A stretch of 64,000 nt of DNA from Streptomyces lateritius (GTDB taxonomy: Bacteria > Actinomycetota > Actinomycetes > Streptomycetales > Streptomycetaceae), in the NCBI RefSeq assembly GCF_014649715.1, contig NZ_BMTO01000004.1, positions 415,687-479,686 of the forward strand, written 5' to 3'. Below are positions 35,817-44,497 of this stretch, one piece after another; the stretch's first letter is position 1, and every line of letters begins with the position of its first letter. A model generated the notes under the pieces. The model saw nothing but the letters and a program-made list of their open reading frames with translations. It ran no database searches and was not told the DNA's origin. The position numbers were made by a program, and so were the translations under genes.

Positions 35817-36530
35817 GTGAGCGGAATCGGCGGCATGGACGAACTCGCTGACGATCGGGCGCTGTTGGGGCGTACGAGCACAGCGGAACGGGTCGCGGAC
35901 ATCCTGCGTACCCGGATCGCCGAGGGCTTCTTCCCGCCCGGCGTCCGGCTCTCGGAGGAGAGCATCGGGGGCGCGCTCGGGGTGTCCCGCAACACGCTGC
36001 GCGAGGCGTTCCGGCTGCTCACCCACGAACGGCTGCTCGTCCACCAGCTCAACCGGGGCGTCTTCGTCCGGGTCCTCACGGTCGACGACGTCGACGACAT
36101 CTACCGCACCCGCCGTCTCGTCGAATGCGCCGTCGTCCACGGACTGGGGGAACCGCCGTTCGCCCTCGACGGCCTCGTCGACGCCGTCGAGGAGGGCCGG
36201 AGGGCGGCTCGCGCGGCGGACTGGACCGGGGTCTCCACCGCCAACATCCACTTTCACCGCGAACTGGTCGCCCTGGCCGGCAGCGCCCGTACGGACGAGT
36301 TGATGCGGGGGGTCCTCGCCGAACTCCGTCTGGCGTTCCACGTCGTGGACGACGCCCGAGCTCTGCACGAGCCTTATCTCATGCGAAATCGTGAGATTCT
36401 GGACGCTCTCCTCGCAGGTGAGCGCGCGACGGCGGAACGCCTTCTGATGGGCTACCTCGACGACTCCCGAGCGCGGATCGTCGAGGTCTACGCGAAGGCG
36501 GTCGACGAACCGGCGGCTCCCGAGACCTGA
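35817..36530 (+). CDS. GntR-family regulator, FCD subfamily
   Basis: 237 residues from GTG 35817 (GAACGAGG upstream; ATG 35835 is an alternative). Winged helix (TAERVADILRTRIAEGFFPP, then GVSRNTLREAFRLLTHERLL) plus an FCD all-helical effector domain, where NIHFHRELVALAGS and the later R/E residues could hold metal or carboxylate. Divergent from the transporter/DUF1445/pxpABC operon and presumably its repressor, with 5-oxoproline or glutamate as effector. Confidence 0.9.
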   Translation: MSGIGGMDELADDRALLGRTSTAERVADILRTRIAEGFFPPGVRLSEESIGGALGVSRNTLREAFRLLTHERLLVHQLNRGVFVRVLTVDDVDDIYRTRRLVECAVVHGLGEPPFALDGLVDAVEEGRRAARAADWTGVSTANIHFHRELVALAGSARTDELMRGVLAELRLAFHVVDDARALHEPYLMRNREILDALLAGERATAERLLMGYLDDSRARIVEVYAKAVDEPAAPET

Positions 36531-36572
36531 CGGGCGGGGCCCGCGGTCCGGGCCCGGAGACGCGGTTCCCGG

Positions 36573-36594
36573 GGCTCCGGCTGAGGCCGGAGCC
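36573..36594. terminator. Hairpin after the GntR gene
   Basis: GGCTCCGGC and its exact complement around a TGAG loop, 43 bases after the regulator stop. No poly-T tract. Confidence 0.55.
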
Positions 36595-36683
36595 GGGCCC
36601 GGACCGGCGACGGCGGGGCCGTCCCGGAGGCGTGCGGAGCCGGTCGCATCTGCGCCGTTTCGACCGTTGTCGGTGCGAGGACC

Positions 36684-36699
36684 TAATCTGTGCACCGTG
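36684..36699 (+). promoter_or_regulatory. TAATCT -10 box of the SMC-like operon, probably leaderless
   Basis: TAATCT at 36684-36689 ends seven bases before GTG 36697, the spacing of a leaderless Streptomyces transcript. No consensus -35 is seen 17-18 bases upstream. Confidence 0.45.
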
Positions 36700-38223
36700 A
36701 CTTCGCCTGCCTCGACGGAATTCGTTCCGCCCCAGCTCAGCGCGGGGCCGCGACCCGCGCCGGGTCCGGCCGCCGACGAAGGGCTCGCGCGGCGGCTCCG
36801 CGCGCTCGCGTGCACGGCGCCGCTGCACGATCTGGACGCCCGCAAGGCGAACCTGGCCGGTGAGTACTCGGTCTACGCGATGGCCGAGGTCGCCCTCGCC
36901 GCGATCGACCTCGTCACGCTCAACATGGACTTCGACACCGGCGCGGACCACGAGCAGATCGTCGGCCGGCTCCTGCCCCGCGTCGCCGCCCAGGCCCCCG
37001 CCCGCCCCACCGCCGAGCACGAGCGGGTCGCGCGCTGGGTCCTGGAGAACCTGATCAACGTCGGCAGCGTCGACCGCGGGTTCCGCGCCGTGTACGGCAC
37101 CTTCGGCGCCGACGGCGTCTACACCCGCCGGGACTACGACTTCAAGCTGATCGAGGAAGTCCCCGGCTACGGCGGCGGGGTCTATCTCCGCACCACCGAC
37201 GAAGCGGTCAACGTCCTGGTCGGGGCCCTGGACACCGACGTCACCAGCGCCCAGATCGCCGCCGAGGTGAAGCTGGAGATCCTGATCAGCCGCGGCCGGC
37301 TCGCCGACGCCCAGCTCGCCGCCGAGCAGGCGCGCTACCGGACCGTGCAGTACGCCGAGACCCTCCGCAAGACCCTGGAGGCGACCCGGCGCAACGTCCG
37401 CGCCGTCGACTGGCTCAGCGCGGTCCCGGACATGATCGCCGAGGCGCTCGACCACGTCGCCGACCGCTACCGCCACGAGAACGCGATCCTCACCAACATC
37501 CGCAAGGCCCGCGACGAGGCCGAGGACCAGGAGCACAAGCGTCGCGCCGCCGAGCTCGTCGACATAGTCAAGGACTGCATCCGCCGCCACACCCAGCTCC
37601 AGTCCCGCCTCCTGGAGGCCGGCCCGCTCTTCCGGGCCGAGCAGGACCGGCAGGCCTTCGCCGCCCCCACCTCGTACAGCGGGATTGACCTGTACGGGCA
37701 GCTGGTCGCCCCGCTCCTCCCGCTCCCCGTCGAACAGGCGACCCGGGTCACCGATGCCTTCTTCGCCCGCGGCACCGGCCTGCGCACGCCCGTGGCCGTG
37801 CGCGTCGGAGACCTGGTGGAGATGCTGCTGACGCCGCCCGTCGAGCGCGAGCACCTCGGCGCGGAGATGCCCGAGCCGGACCTGATCGCCACGCCGGACG
37901 ACAGCCGCTTCAGCGAGGAGCAGCTGGCGAGCGCGATGGAACTGCTCGACCTGGAGCACGACGCCCCGCGCCGCCTCTCCGGCCTCCTCGCCGACGCCCG
38001 CCGCCGCGACCCGGACCTCCCGTACCTGGTCGCCCTCCTCGCCGTCCACGCGGCGAGCCCCCCGGTCGGCACCGCGTACCGCCAGGGCGAAGAGCGCCTG
38101 CTCTTCGCCGTCGACGACGGCACTTTGCTGGACGACCCGGAGTTCGGTGGCGCCGACCTGATAGTGGGCACGGCACTCCTCGACGCGGCCGGCATGGCCG
38201 CGGCCCGCTCGGAGGCGTCATGA
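36697..38223 (+). CDS. Kleisin-like subunit of an SMC-like complex (helical, MksF/JetA-position)
   Basis: 508 residues, almost entirely helical. The N-terminal part (LHDLDARKANLAGEYSVYAM) is followed by a winged-helix-like region around FGADGVYTRRDYDFKLIEEV, a long coiled-coil-prone stretch (about residues 185-310) and a mixed C-terminal region. No catalytic motif. First of four overlapping genes that end in a giant SMC-type ATPase, the position of MksF/MukF/JetA in known systems. The family assignment rests on operon position and architecture, not on recognisable sequence identity. The stop overlaps the next ATG. Confidence 0.6.
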   Translation: MTSPASTEFVPPQLSAGPRPAPGPAADEGLARRLRALACTAPLHDLDARKANLAGEYSVYAMAEVALAAIDLVTLNMDFDTGADHEQIVGRLLPRVAAQAPARPTAEHERVARWVLENLINVGSVDRGFRAVYGTFGADGVYTRRDYDFKLIEEVPGYGGGVYLRTTDEAVNVLVGALDTDVTSAQIAAEVKLEILISRGRLADAQLAAEQARYRTVQYAETLRKTLEATRRNVRAVDWLSAVPDMIAEALDHVADRYRHENAILTNIRKARDEAEDQEHKRRAAELVDIVKDCIRRHTQLQSRLLEAGPLFRAEQDRQAFAAPTSYSGIDLYGQLVAPLLPLPVEQATRVTDAFFARGTGLRTPVAVRVGDLVEMLLTPPVEREHLGAEMPEPDLIATPDDSRFSEEQLASAMELLDLEHDAPRRLSGLLADARRRDPDLPYLVALLAVHAASPPVGTAYRQGEERLLFAVDDGTLLDDPEFGGADLIVGTALLDAAGMAAARSEAS

Positions 38224-38663
38224 CGTCCACCACCGACGCCGCTCCCGCCCCGTCCGGCCCGGCCCACGGCGAGGTCGAGACCCTGACCGCGGCCCCGGAC
38301 GAGCCCGGAGTCGCGGCCTCGGACGAGGGCCCCGCCCTGCCCCCGGAGCAGGCCTCCGACAGGGGCCTCGCCACGGACCAGGGCCCCGACTCCGAGGCTC
38401 CGGACGGGACCCCGGCCTCGGACGAGCCCCCCGCCCCGTCGGCGCCCAAGGCCGGCGGTGTCGTGCTGCCGCCCGGGCCCGCGAGGCGCAGTCCGGCCCC
38501 CTATGTGCGGGCCGTTCGGCTCGTCGCCGAGGTGGCCGACACCGGAGAGGTGCCCGCACGGCGGCGCGGCGTGAGCGTCACGCCCGTACGGCTGCCCCTG
38601 GCCCGGCCCACCGCCGCCCCCGCCGCATCACCGACCACCCGTACCGAGGAGCCCCAGCCGTGA
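38220..38663 (+). CDS. Disordered 147-residue protein inside the SMC-like operon
   Basis: Pro/Ala/Asp/Glu-rich and predicted disordered for about 90 residues (repeated DEP/ASDE/PPE pieces), then a short more ordered and basic segment (PAPYVRAVRLVAEVADTGEV, then VPARRRGVSVTPVRLPL). The start overlaps the upstream stop (ATGA) and the stop overlaps the next start (GTGA), so it is translated as part of the operon. I know of no counterpart in MukBEF, MksBEF or Wadjet. It could bridge the kleisin and KITE subunits; speculative. Confidence 0.6.
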   Translation: MTSTTDAAPAPSGPAHGEVETLTAAPDEPGVAASDEGPALPPEQASDRGLATDQGPDSEAPDGTPASDEPPAPSAPKAGGVVLPPGPARRSPAPYVRAVRLVAEVADTGEVPARRRGVSVTPVRLPLARPTAAPAASPTTRTEEPQP

Positions 38664-39562
38664 GCGAACACCACGCCGAGCACGCCGACGCGTGGAGCGA
38701 GCCGGAGCCCCCGCAGACCCCTGCCGCTTCCTCCGTCACTCCCGTGACGCCCGCCGACGCGGCCGACGCCGCACGACTCGTCTCCTTCGGGCTCCAGCCC
38801 AAGCTGCTGCCCGCCCGCGACGCCGAGTACGCCGAGCTCCTGCGGCGCTACCGCGAGGACCCCGCCTTCGCCCGCCTCGCCGACGCCGTCGCCACCGGCC
38901 TCGGCCTCGTCGTCCTGGAGGTGTCCCCGCGCGCGGGCATGGCCGTCACCGCCGACGAGGACTCCGTCTTCGCCGTCCGCATGGGCGACTACGCCCGCCG
39001 CGCCTCCACCGACTCCGCCGACCGCTTCCTGCACGGCCTCGCCCACCTCGCCGTCGCCGCCATGGCCTTCCCCCGGCCCGAGGACCTCGCCGACGACGGC
39101 TACATCGGCCGCCTCACCGTCAACGGCGTCGACGCCTTCGTCCGGCAGGCCTGCCGCCGCCTCGAGGAGCGCGCGGAGGAGCAGGGCGAGAACACCGACC
39201 CCGCGTCGGACGCCCCCGGCCTGGAGGCCGCCTGGCGGATCTACGCCCGCCGCAGCTCCACCGGCGCCACCAAGGACGCCCGCAGGCTCGCCGGCTCCAC
39301 CACCGGCATCGTCGGCAAGGCCGTCGCCTTCCTCACCGACTCCGGATTCCTCCAGCGCACCGGGGACGACGCCGGCGGCGCGTACCGCACCACCGCCCGC
39401 TACCAGCTCCAGGTCCGCGACATGGCCGGCAGCGCCGCCATGGCCGAGCTCCTCGAACTCGGTGTCGTACCGGTCAGCGACGGCTCCGCGACCCTCCTGC
39501 CGCCACCCGACGGCGACGACCTCGAGCTGGCCGCCGACGCCGGCCTGCCCTTCCACGCGTAA
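38660..39562 (+). CDS. KITE/MksE-JetB-like small subunit of the SMC-like complex
   Basis: 300 residues. A conserved N-terminal block (RLVSFGLQPKLLPARDAEYA, then FARLADAVATGLGLVVLEVS), a central segment ARLADAV-GMAVTADEDSVFAVR, and C-terminal winged-helix-like sequence (STTGIVGKAVAFLTDSGFLQ) with TTARYQLQVRDMA. This double-winged-helix pattern and its place right before the SMC gene suit MksE/JetB. Assignment is by layout, not by confident homology. Confidence 0.6.
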   Translation: MSEHHAEHADAWSEPEPPQTPAASSVTPVTPADAADAARLVSFGLQPKLLPARDAEYAELLRRYREDPAFARLADAVATGLGLVVLEVSPRAGMAVTADEDSVFAVRMGDYARRASTDSADRFLHGLAHLAVAAMAFPRPEDLADDGYIGRLTVNGVDAFVRQACRRLEERAEEQGENTDPASDAPGLEAAWRIYARRSSTGATKDARRLAGSTTGIVGKAVAFLTDSGFLQRTGDDAGGAYRTTARYQLQVRDMAGSAAMAELLELGVVPVSDGSATLLPPPDGDDLELAADAGLPFHA

Positions 39563-39599
39563 CCCCACGAAGACACAGAGACGACGAGAGTCCGCCGCC

Positions 39600-42500
39600 A
39601 TGTACGAGCTGTCCCGGGTCCGCCTCTACTCCATCGGTCCCGCCGGTGCGCGCTACGCCGACACCGTCCTGGACCTGCGTGGAGTCGGCGCGCCCGTGCC
39701 CCACCCCGCCCCCACCCAGGCGGAGTTCTTCGAGGAGGAGCCGGTCGGCCCGCCGCGCCGCCCGGCGCCCGCGGGTGTGCTCTTCCTGGAGAACGGCGGT
39801 GGCAAATCCGTCCTCCTCAAGCTGATCTTCTCGGTCATGCTGCCCGGCCACCGCAACACCCTCGGCGGCGCCAGCTCCGGCGTGCTGCGCAAGTTCCTGC
39901 TCGCCGACGACTGCGGCCACGTCGCCCTGGAGTGGCAGCACACCCTGACCGGCGAACTCGTCGTCGTCGGCAAGGCCAGCGAGTGGCGCGGTCGCCAGGT
40001 CTCCAACGACCCGCGGAAGTTCGCCGAGGCCTGGTACTCCTTCCGCCCCGGCCCCGGCCTGAGCCTGGACAACCTGCCCGTCGCCGAGGCCACCTCCGTA
40101 CGCCCGCCCGTCGAGGGCGCGTCCGGTGCGCAGGGCCGCCGCCGCACCATGAAGGGGTTCCGCGACGCACTCACCGAGGCGGGGAAGGCCTACCCGCACC
40201 TGGAGGTCTACTGGGAGGAGATCCACGACCGGTGGAACGAGCACCTCGGCGAGCTGGGCCTCGACCCCGAACTCTTCCGCTACCAGCGGGAGATGAACGC
40301 CGACGAGGGTGAGGCCGCCGGCCTCTTCGCGGTCAAGAAGGACTCCGACTTCACCGATCTCCTCCTGCGGGCCGTCACCGACACCCGTGACACCGACGGC
40401 CTCGCGGACCTGGTCAGCGGCTTCGGCAACAAGCTCGGCCGACGGGCCGAACTCACCGCGGAACGCGACTTCACCGCCGGCTCCGTCGACCTCCTCGGCC
40501 GGATCGTCGAAGCCGCCGAGACCCGGGCACGCGCGCGTGACGTCCACGCGGGCGCCGAGCGCCGCACCCGTACGCTCGCCCGCCGGCTCGCCGCCCGCGC
40601 CACCGAGGAGCGCGGCCGCGCCGCAGAACTCGCCCAGCAGGTCACCACCGCCGCCCACGCCGTCTCCGAGGCCGAGGCGGCACGTGGCCGCAGCTCCCTC
40701 ATCGCCGCCGAACTGGCCTACCGGCACGCCTCCCTGGCCCTGACCGTCGCCGAGAAGAGCGCCGCCTCCCAGCGCCGCGAACTCACCGACGCCCGCACCC
40801 TGCACTCCGCCTGGCAGGCCACCGAGGCCGTCCTGCGGCACCGTGCCGCGAGCGACCGCTCCGCGCGCGTGGCCGCGGCCATCCGGGAGGCCGAGCGGGA
40901 CGCCGCCCCGGCGCTCGCCGCCCGCGCCAAGGCGGCCGCCGATCTCGTACGGGCCCTGCACGCCGCCGCCGAGGACGGCGAGCGGCACGCCGCGGAGGAG
41001 GAGGAGCGCTCCGCTGCCCTCCAGGAGGTCGGCGAGACCGCTCACCGCGATGCCACCGCCGCCGCCACCGACGCCCAGCGCGCCCGCAGCGAGGCAGGAC
41101 ACCTCCGCCAGCGCCTCGCCGAGGTCGAGCAGGAGACGGCGGAGGCGGTACGGGCGGGGTGGCTGGACGACTCCGCTCCGGACGCCGACCCGGCGCGCGC
41201 GGCCCTCGCCGCGAGCGACGCCGAGAAGACCACGGTCGCCGCCTGGGACGCGGCACGCGACGCCGCGCGCACGGCGGCCGAGCGGGCCAGGGAGGCGACC
41301 GCCGCCGAGTCCCGCGCCGAACTCGCCGCCGCCCGCGCGGCGGACGCGGCCGAAGCCGCCGAGAACGCCTACGACGCGGAGCGCCGCGCGGCCGAGTCCC
41401 TGGCCGCCGACGAACGCCTGGCGGAACTCCTCAGCCTGCCGAGCGCGGGCTCCCCCCTCCCGAGCCAGCGTGCGGGTGGCCAGGGCCCCTCCGCCTCCAC
41501 CGTGGCCACGGACCCGAGCATTCCCGCCTCGCGCACCGGCGACGCCGAGACCGGCCCGGCCCCCGATGCCGCCCCCGATTCCGACGGCCGCGCCCGGGCC
41601 GCCGCGCCCGGCGCCGCCTTCGGCCTCGCCGCCGGCCCCCCGGGCCCTCTCACCGTCACCGAGTTCGACCGGTACGCGGACGAGTTGCGGCGGCTGCTCG
41701 ACCAGTCCATCGCCGCCGCCGAGCGCAAGCTCTTCGACCTGCGCACCGCCGCGGCCGACGACGCCCGCATCCTCGGCGCCCTCGGTGACGGCGGGCTGCT
41801 GCCGCCCGGCCCGGACGTGCTCGCCACCGTCGAGTACCTGGGTGAGCAAGGCATCCCGGCGCTTCCCGGCTGGCGCTACCTCGCCCAGGCCGTCGACCCC
41901 GCCGACCACGCCGCCGTCCTCGCCGCCCGCCCCGAACTGGTCGACGGCGTCGTGATCACCGACGCCGTCTCGTACACCCGCGCCCGTGAGGTGCTGAGCA
42001 CCGCGGCCCTGCTACCCCGCTCGACGGTGGCCGTCGGCACGGCCGCCGCCCTGCTCGCGCCGGTCCCGAGCCCCGAATCCGGCGAGGACGCGGGCGTCTT
42101 CCTCGTACCGCCGAACCCGGCGATGCACGACGAGCACGCGGCCGACGAGGAGCGGCAGGCCCTGCGTGCCCGTGCCACCGCGCGCGACGAGGAGATCCGC
42201 GCGCTCGCCGCCCGTCTGACCGGCGACCGTTCGCTCGCCGCGCGGATCGGGTCGTGGCGCGCCGACTGCCCGCCCGGCATGCTCGCCGAACTGGCCGCCG
42301 TCGCCGCCACCGCGCGCGGGACCGCCGAAGCGGCCACGGCCGCACTCGCCGAGGCCCGTGCGGCACGGGCGGAGGCCGACGAGGCCGCCACGGACGCCGC
42401 GCGGGTGCGGGACGAACGCCAGGAGGCGGCTCAGCGCGCCCGCCGCGCGGCCGACGCCCTCGCGGGCCTGGCGTTCCGGTTGCGCGAGCGCTCCGCGTGG

Positions 42501-44387
42501 CAGGCCAAGCTCCGGGAACTGGCTGACGACGCCGCCGAGTTCGAGGCCCGCGCCCAGACCTGTCTGGAGCGTGCCCGCGCCGCCGACGAGGACCGCCGCG
42601 CCGCCCAGCGCGCCGCCGACGACGCCCACCGCACCGCCCGCGCCCTGCGGGCCGAGCGCGCCGAGATCGCCGGCGCCCCCGACCAGCTTCCCGAGCCGGA
42701 CGCCGACACCCCGCGCTCCGCGCTGCCGACCCTCCGCGAGGCCTACCGCGCCGCCTCCCAGCTGTACGAGAAGGTCGGCGTCGGCGCCGACCTGCGCGCC
42801 GAACAGGCCCGGGCCGAGAGCGACGAGTCCGCCGCCCTCGCCGAGCTCGACCGCCTCACCAACAAGGTCCGAACCCGCGCCGAACAGCTCCTGGAGTCCA
42901 CCGACGGCGCCGACGGCCCCTCGCGACAGGCCGCCGCGGCCCGTGCCGAGTCCCTCGTCCAGATGCTGGAGACCCGCGCGTCCGAGGCGAGCGAGAAGCT
43001 CGGCCGGCTCCGTGGCGAGGCCGAGCGGCTGGCGCCCGAGGACGGCGCGTCGCACACCGAGCTGCCCGAGGAACTGGTCCCCGCAGACGCCGAGCAGGCC
43101 CAGGCCCTGCTCCGTACCGCGACCACCGAACTGGCCTCCCGTACGGACGCGCTGGAGGCCGCACGCACCGCGCACGCCGGCCTCCTGCACGCCCACCGCG
43201 CCGCCGAGGACGCGGCGGGCGGCTTCGACGAGACGGCGGCGCTCCTGCGGGACCTGCTGCGCGACCACGCGGAGGAGGAGCCGGACGGCCCCGAGCCCTA
43301 CCCCGGCACCCTGGAGGAGGCCCGGCACTCCGCCGCCGAGGCGCGCCGCTCGCTGCGCGGCTGCGCCGCCGAACTCTCGGCCGCCGACTCCGCCGTGCGC
43401 GAGGCGAGCGACATCCTCGTCCGGCACGCCAACTCCAACCGGTACGAGCAGGTCCGCACCCCCGCACGACAGCAGATCCGTGAACTGCCCGCGGCCGCGC
43501 TCCCCGAGCACGCCGCCAAGTGGGCCGAGGCCTTCGCGCCCCGGCTGCGCGTCCTCACCGACGAGCTGGAGCAGCTGGAACGCAACCGGGACTCGATCGT
43601 CGACCGGCTGCGCGGCCTGGTGGAGTCCGCGCTGACCACGCTCCGCTCGGCGCAGCGTCTGTCACGGCTGCCCGAGGGCCTCGGCGAGTGGTCGGGCCAG
43701 GAGTTCCTGCGCATCCGCTTCGAGGAGCCGGACCAGGCCACGCTCACCGAGCGGCTCGGCGAGGTCGTCGACGAGGCGACCCGCGCGGCCGTCAAGAAGA
43801 ACTCCGACCTGCGCCGGGACGGCATGTCCCTGCTGCTCCGGGGCGTCCAGGCGGCCCTGGAACCGCGCGGCATCGCGGTCGAGATCCTGAAGCCGGACGC
43901 CGTGCTGCGGGCCGAGCGCGTCCCGGTCGGCCAGATGGGCGACGTCTTCTCCGGCGGCCAGCTCCTCACCGCCGCCATCGCGCTGTACTGCACGATGGCC
44001 GCCCTCCGCTCCAACGACCGGGGCCGCGACAAGCACCGGCACGCGGGCACCCTGTTCCTCGACAACCCCATCGGCCGCGCCAACGCGACGTATCTGCTGG
44101 AGCTCCAGCGGGCCGTGTCGGACGCGCTCGGTGTCCAGCTCCTCTACACGACCGGTCTCTTCGACACGACGGCGCTCGCCGAGTTCCCGCTGGTCATCCG
44201 CCTGCGCAACGACGCCGACCTCCGCGCGGGACTGAAGTACATCAGCGTGGAGGAGCACCTGCGCCCCGGCCTGCCGCAGCCCGCCGCCGAGGGCGAGACC
44301 ATCCACGGCGAGATCACGGCGACCCGCATGTTCCGCCGTACACCGGCGGAGGACTCCCGGGCGACGGCCACGGCGACGGCCGAGTAG
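39600..44387 (+). CDS. SMC/MksB-JetC-like coiled-coil ATPase
   Basis: 1595 residues with full SMC layout: ATP head half (residues 1-250) with P-loop LFLENGGGKSVLL at 61-73, a long Ala/Glu/Arg-rich coiled coil (about 260-610), an unusual Pro/Ser/Gly insertion (about 613-683), a central globular hinge (about 690-850, GIPALPGWRYLAQAV), a returning coiled coil to about 1400 and the second head half. The ABC signature VFSGGQLLTAAIAL is at about 1449-1462 and Walker B LFLDNPIG at 1485-1492. Asn1489 sits where the catalytic Glu of SMC proteins lies. ATG 39600 has GAGAG upstream. It should bind DNA-loop partners with the preceding gene products; no nuclease gene is linked. Confidence 0.8.
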   Translation: MYELSRVRLYSIGPAGARYADTVLDLRGVGAPVPHPAPTQAEFFEEEPVGPPRRPAPAGVLFLENGGGKSVLLKLIFSVMLPGHRNTLGGASSGVLRKFLLADDCGHVALEWQHTLTGELVVVGKASEWRGRQVSNDPRKFAEAWYSFRPGPGLSLDNLPVAEATSVRPPVEGASGAQGRRRTMKGFRDALTEAGKAYPHLEVYWEEIHDRWNEHLGELGLDPELFRYQREMNADEGEAAGLFAVKKDSDFTDLLLRAVTDTRDTDGLADLVSGFGNKLGRRAELTAERDFTAGSVDLLGRIVEAAETRARARDVHAGAERRTRTLARRLAARATEERGRAAELAQQVTTAAHAVSEAEAARGRSSLIAAELAYRHASLALTVAEKSAASQRRELTDARTLHSAWQATEAVLRHRAASDRSARVAAAIREAERDAAPALAARAKAAADLVRALHAAAEDGERHAAEEEERSAALQEVGETAHRDATAAATDAQRARSEAGHLRQRLAEVEQETAEAVRAGWLDDSAPDADPARAALAASDAEKTTVAAWDAARDAARTAAERAREATAAESRAELAAARAADAAEAAENAYDAERRAAESLAADERLAELLSLPSAGSPLPSQRAGGQGPSASTVATDPSIPASRTGDAETGPAPDAAPDSDGRARAAAPGAAFGLAAGPPGPLTVTEFDRYADELRRLLDQSIAAAERKLFDLRTAAADDARILGALGDGGLLPPGPDVLATVEYLGEQGIPALPGWRYLAQAVDPADHAAVLAARPELVDGVVITDAVSYTRAREVLSTAALLPRSTVAVGTAAALLAPVPSPESGEDAGVFLVPPNPAMHDEHAADEERQALRARATARDEEIRALAARLTGDRSLAARIGSWRADCPPGMLAELAAVAATARGTAEAATAALAEARAARAEADEAATDAARVRDERQEAAQRARRAADALAGLAFRLRERSAWQAKLRELADDAAEFEARAQTCLERARAADEDRRAAQRAADDAHRTARALRAERAEIAGAPDQLPEPDADTPRSALPTLREAYRAASQLYEKVGVGADLRAEQARAESDESAALAELDRLTNKVRTRAEQLLESTDGADGPSRQAAAARAESLVQMLETRASEASEKLGRLRGEAERLAPEDGASHTELPEELVPADAEQAQALLRTATTELASRTDALEAARTAHAGLLHAHRAAEDAAGGFDETAALLRDLLRDHAEEEPDGPEPYPGTLEEARHSAAEARRSLRGCAAELSAADSAVREASDILVRHANSNRYEQVRTPARQQIRELPAAALPEHAAKWAEAFAPRLRVLTDELEQLERNRDSIVDRLRGLVESALTTLRSAQRLSRLPEGLGEWSGQEFLRIRFEEPDQATLTERLGEVVDEATRAAVKKNSDLRRDGMSLLLRGVQAALEPRGIAVEILKPDAVLRAERVPVGQMGDVFSGGQLLTAAIALYCTMAALRSNDRGRDKHRHAGTLFLDNPIGRANATYLLELQRAVSDALGVQLLYTTGLFDTTALAEFPLVIRLRNDADLRAGLKYISVEEHLRPGLPQPAAEGETIHGEITATRMFRRTPAEDSRATATATAE

Positions 44388-44420
44388 CCGGCCCGCCGAG
44401 GGCGTCCCCGCGCAACGTGA

Positions 44421-44452
44421 ACGGCCCGGCCCCCATGGGGGGTCCGGGCCGT
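44421..44452. terminator. Terminator of the SMC-like operon
   Basis: A near-perfect hairpin with ACGGCCCGG and CCGGGCCGT arms extended by a C/G run around ATG, one mismatched pair, between convergent genes. Confidence 0.7.
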
Positions 44453-44497
44453 ACTCAGGAGGTCTCCGGCTGCCTTCTCCGGACTGCCCAGGCCGTC

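Noticed and set aside
36379..38049. 556-codon minus-strand frame inside the first SMC-operon gene
   Set aside because: Antisense shadow of a gene with good codon structure; no ribosome site and no domain.
39474..41909. 811-codon minus-strand frame inside the SMC-like gene
   Set aside because: Gly/Val/Glu-rich antisense shadow of a strongly coding region.
36697..44387. Calling the operon a canonical Wadjet anti-plasmid system
   Set aside because: No JetD nuclease gene, core-chromosome context, and head motifs that differ from the Wadjet SMC types I know. A condensin-like label is safer.
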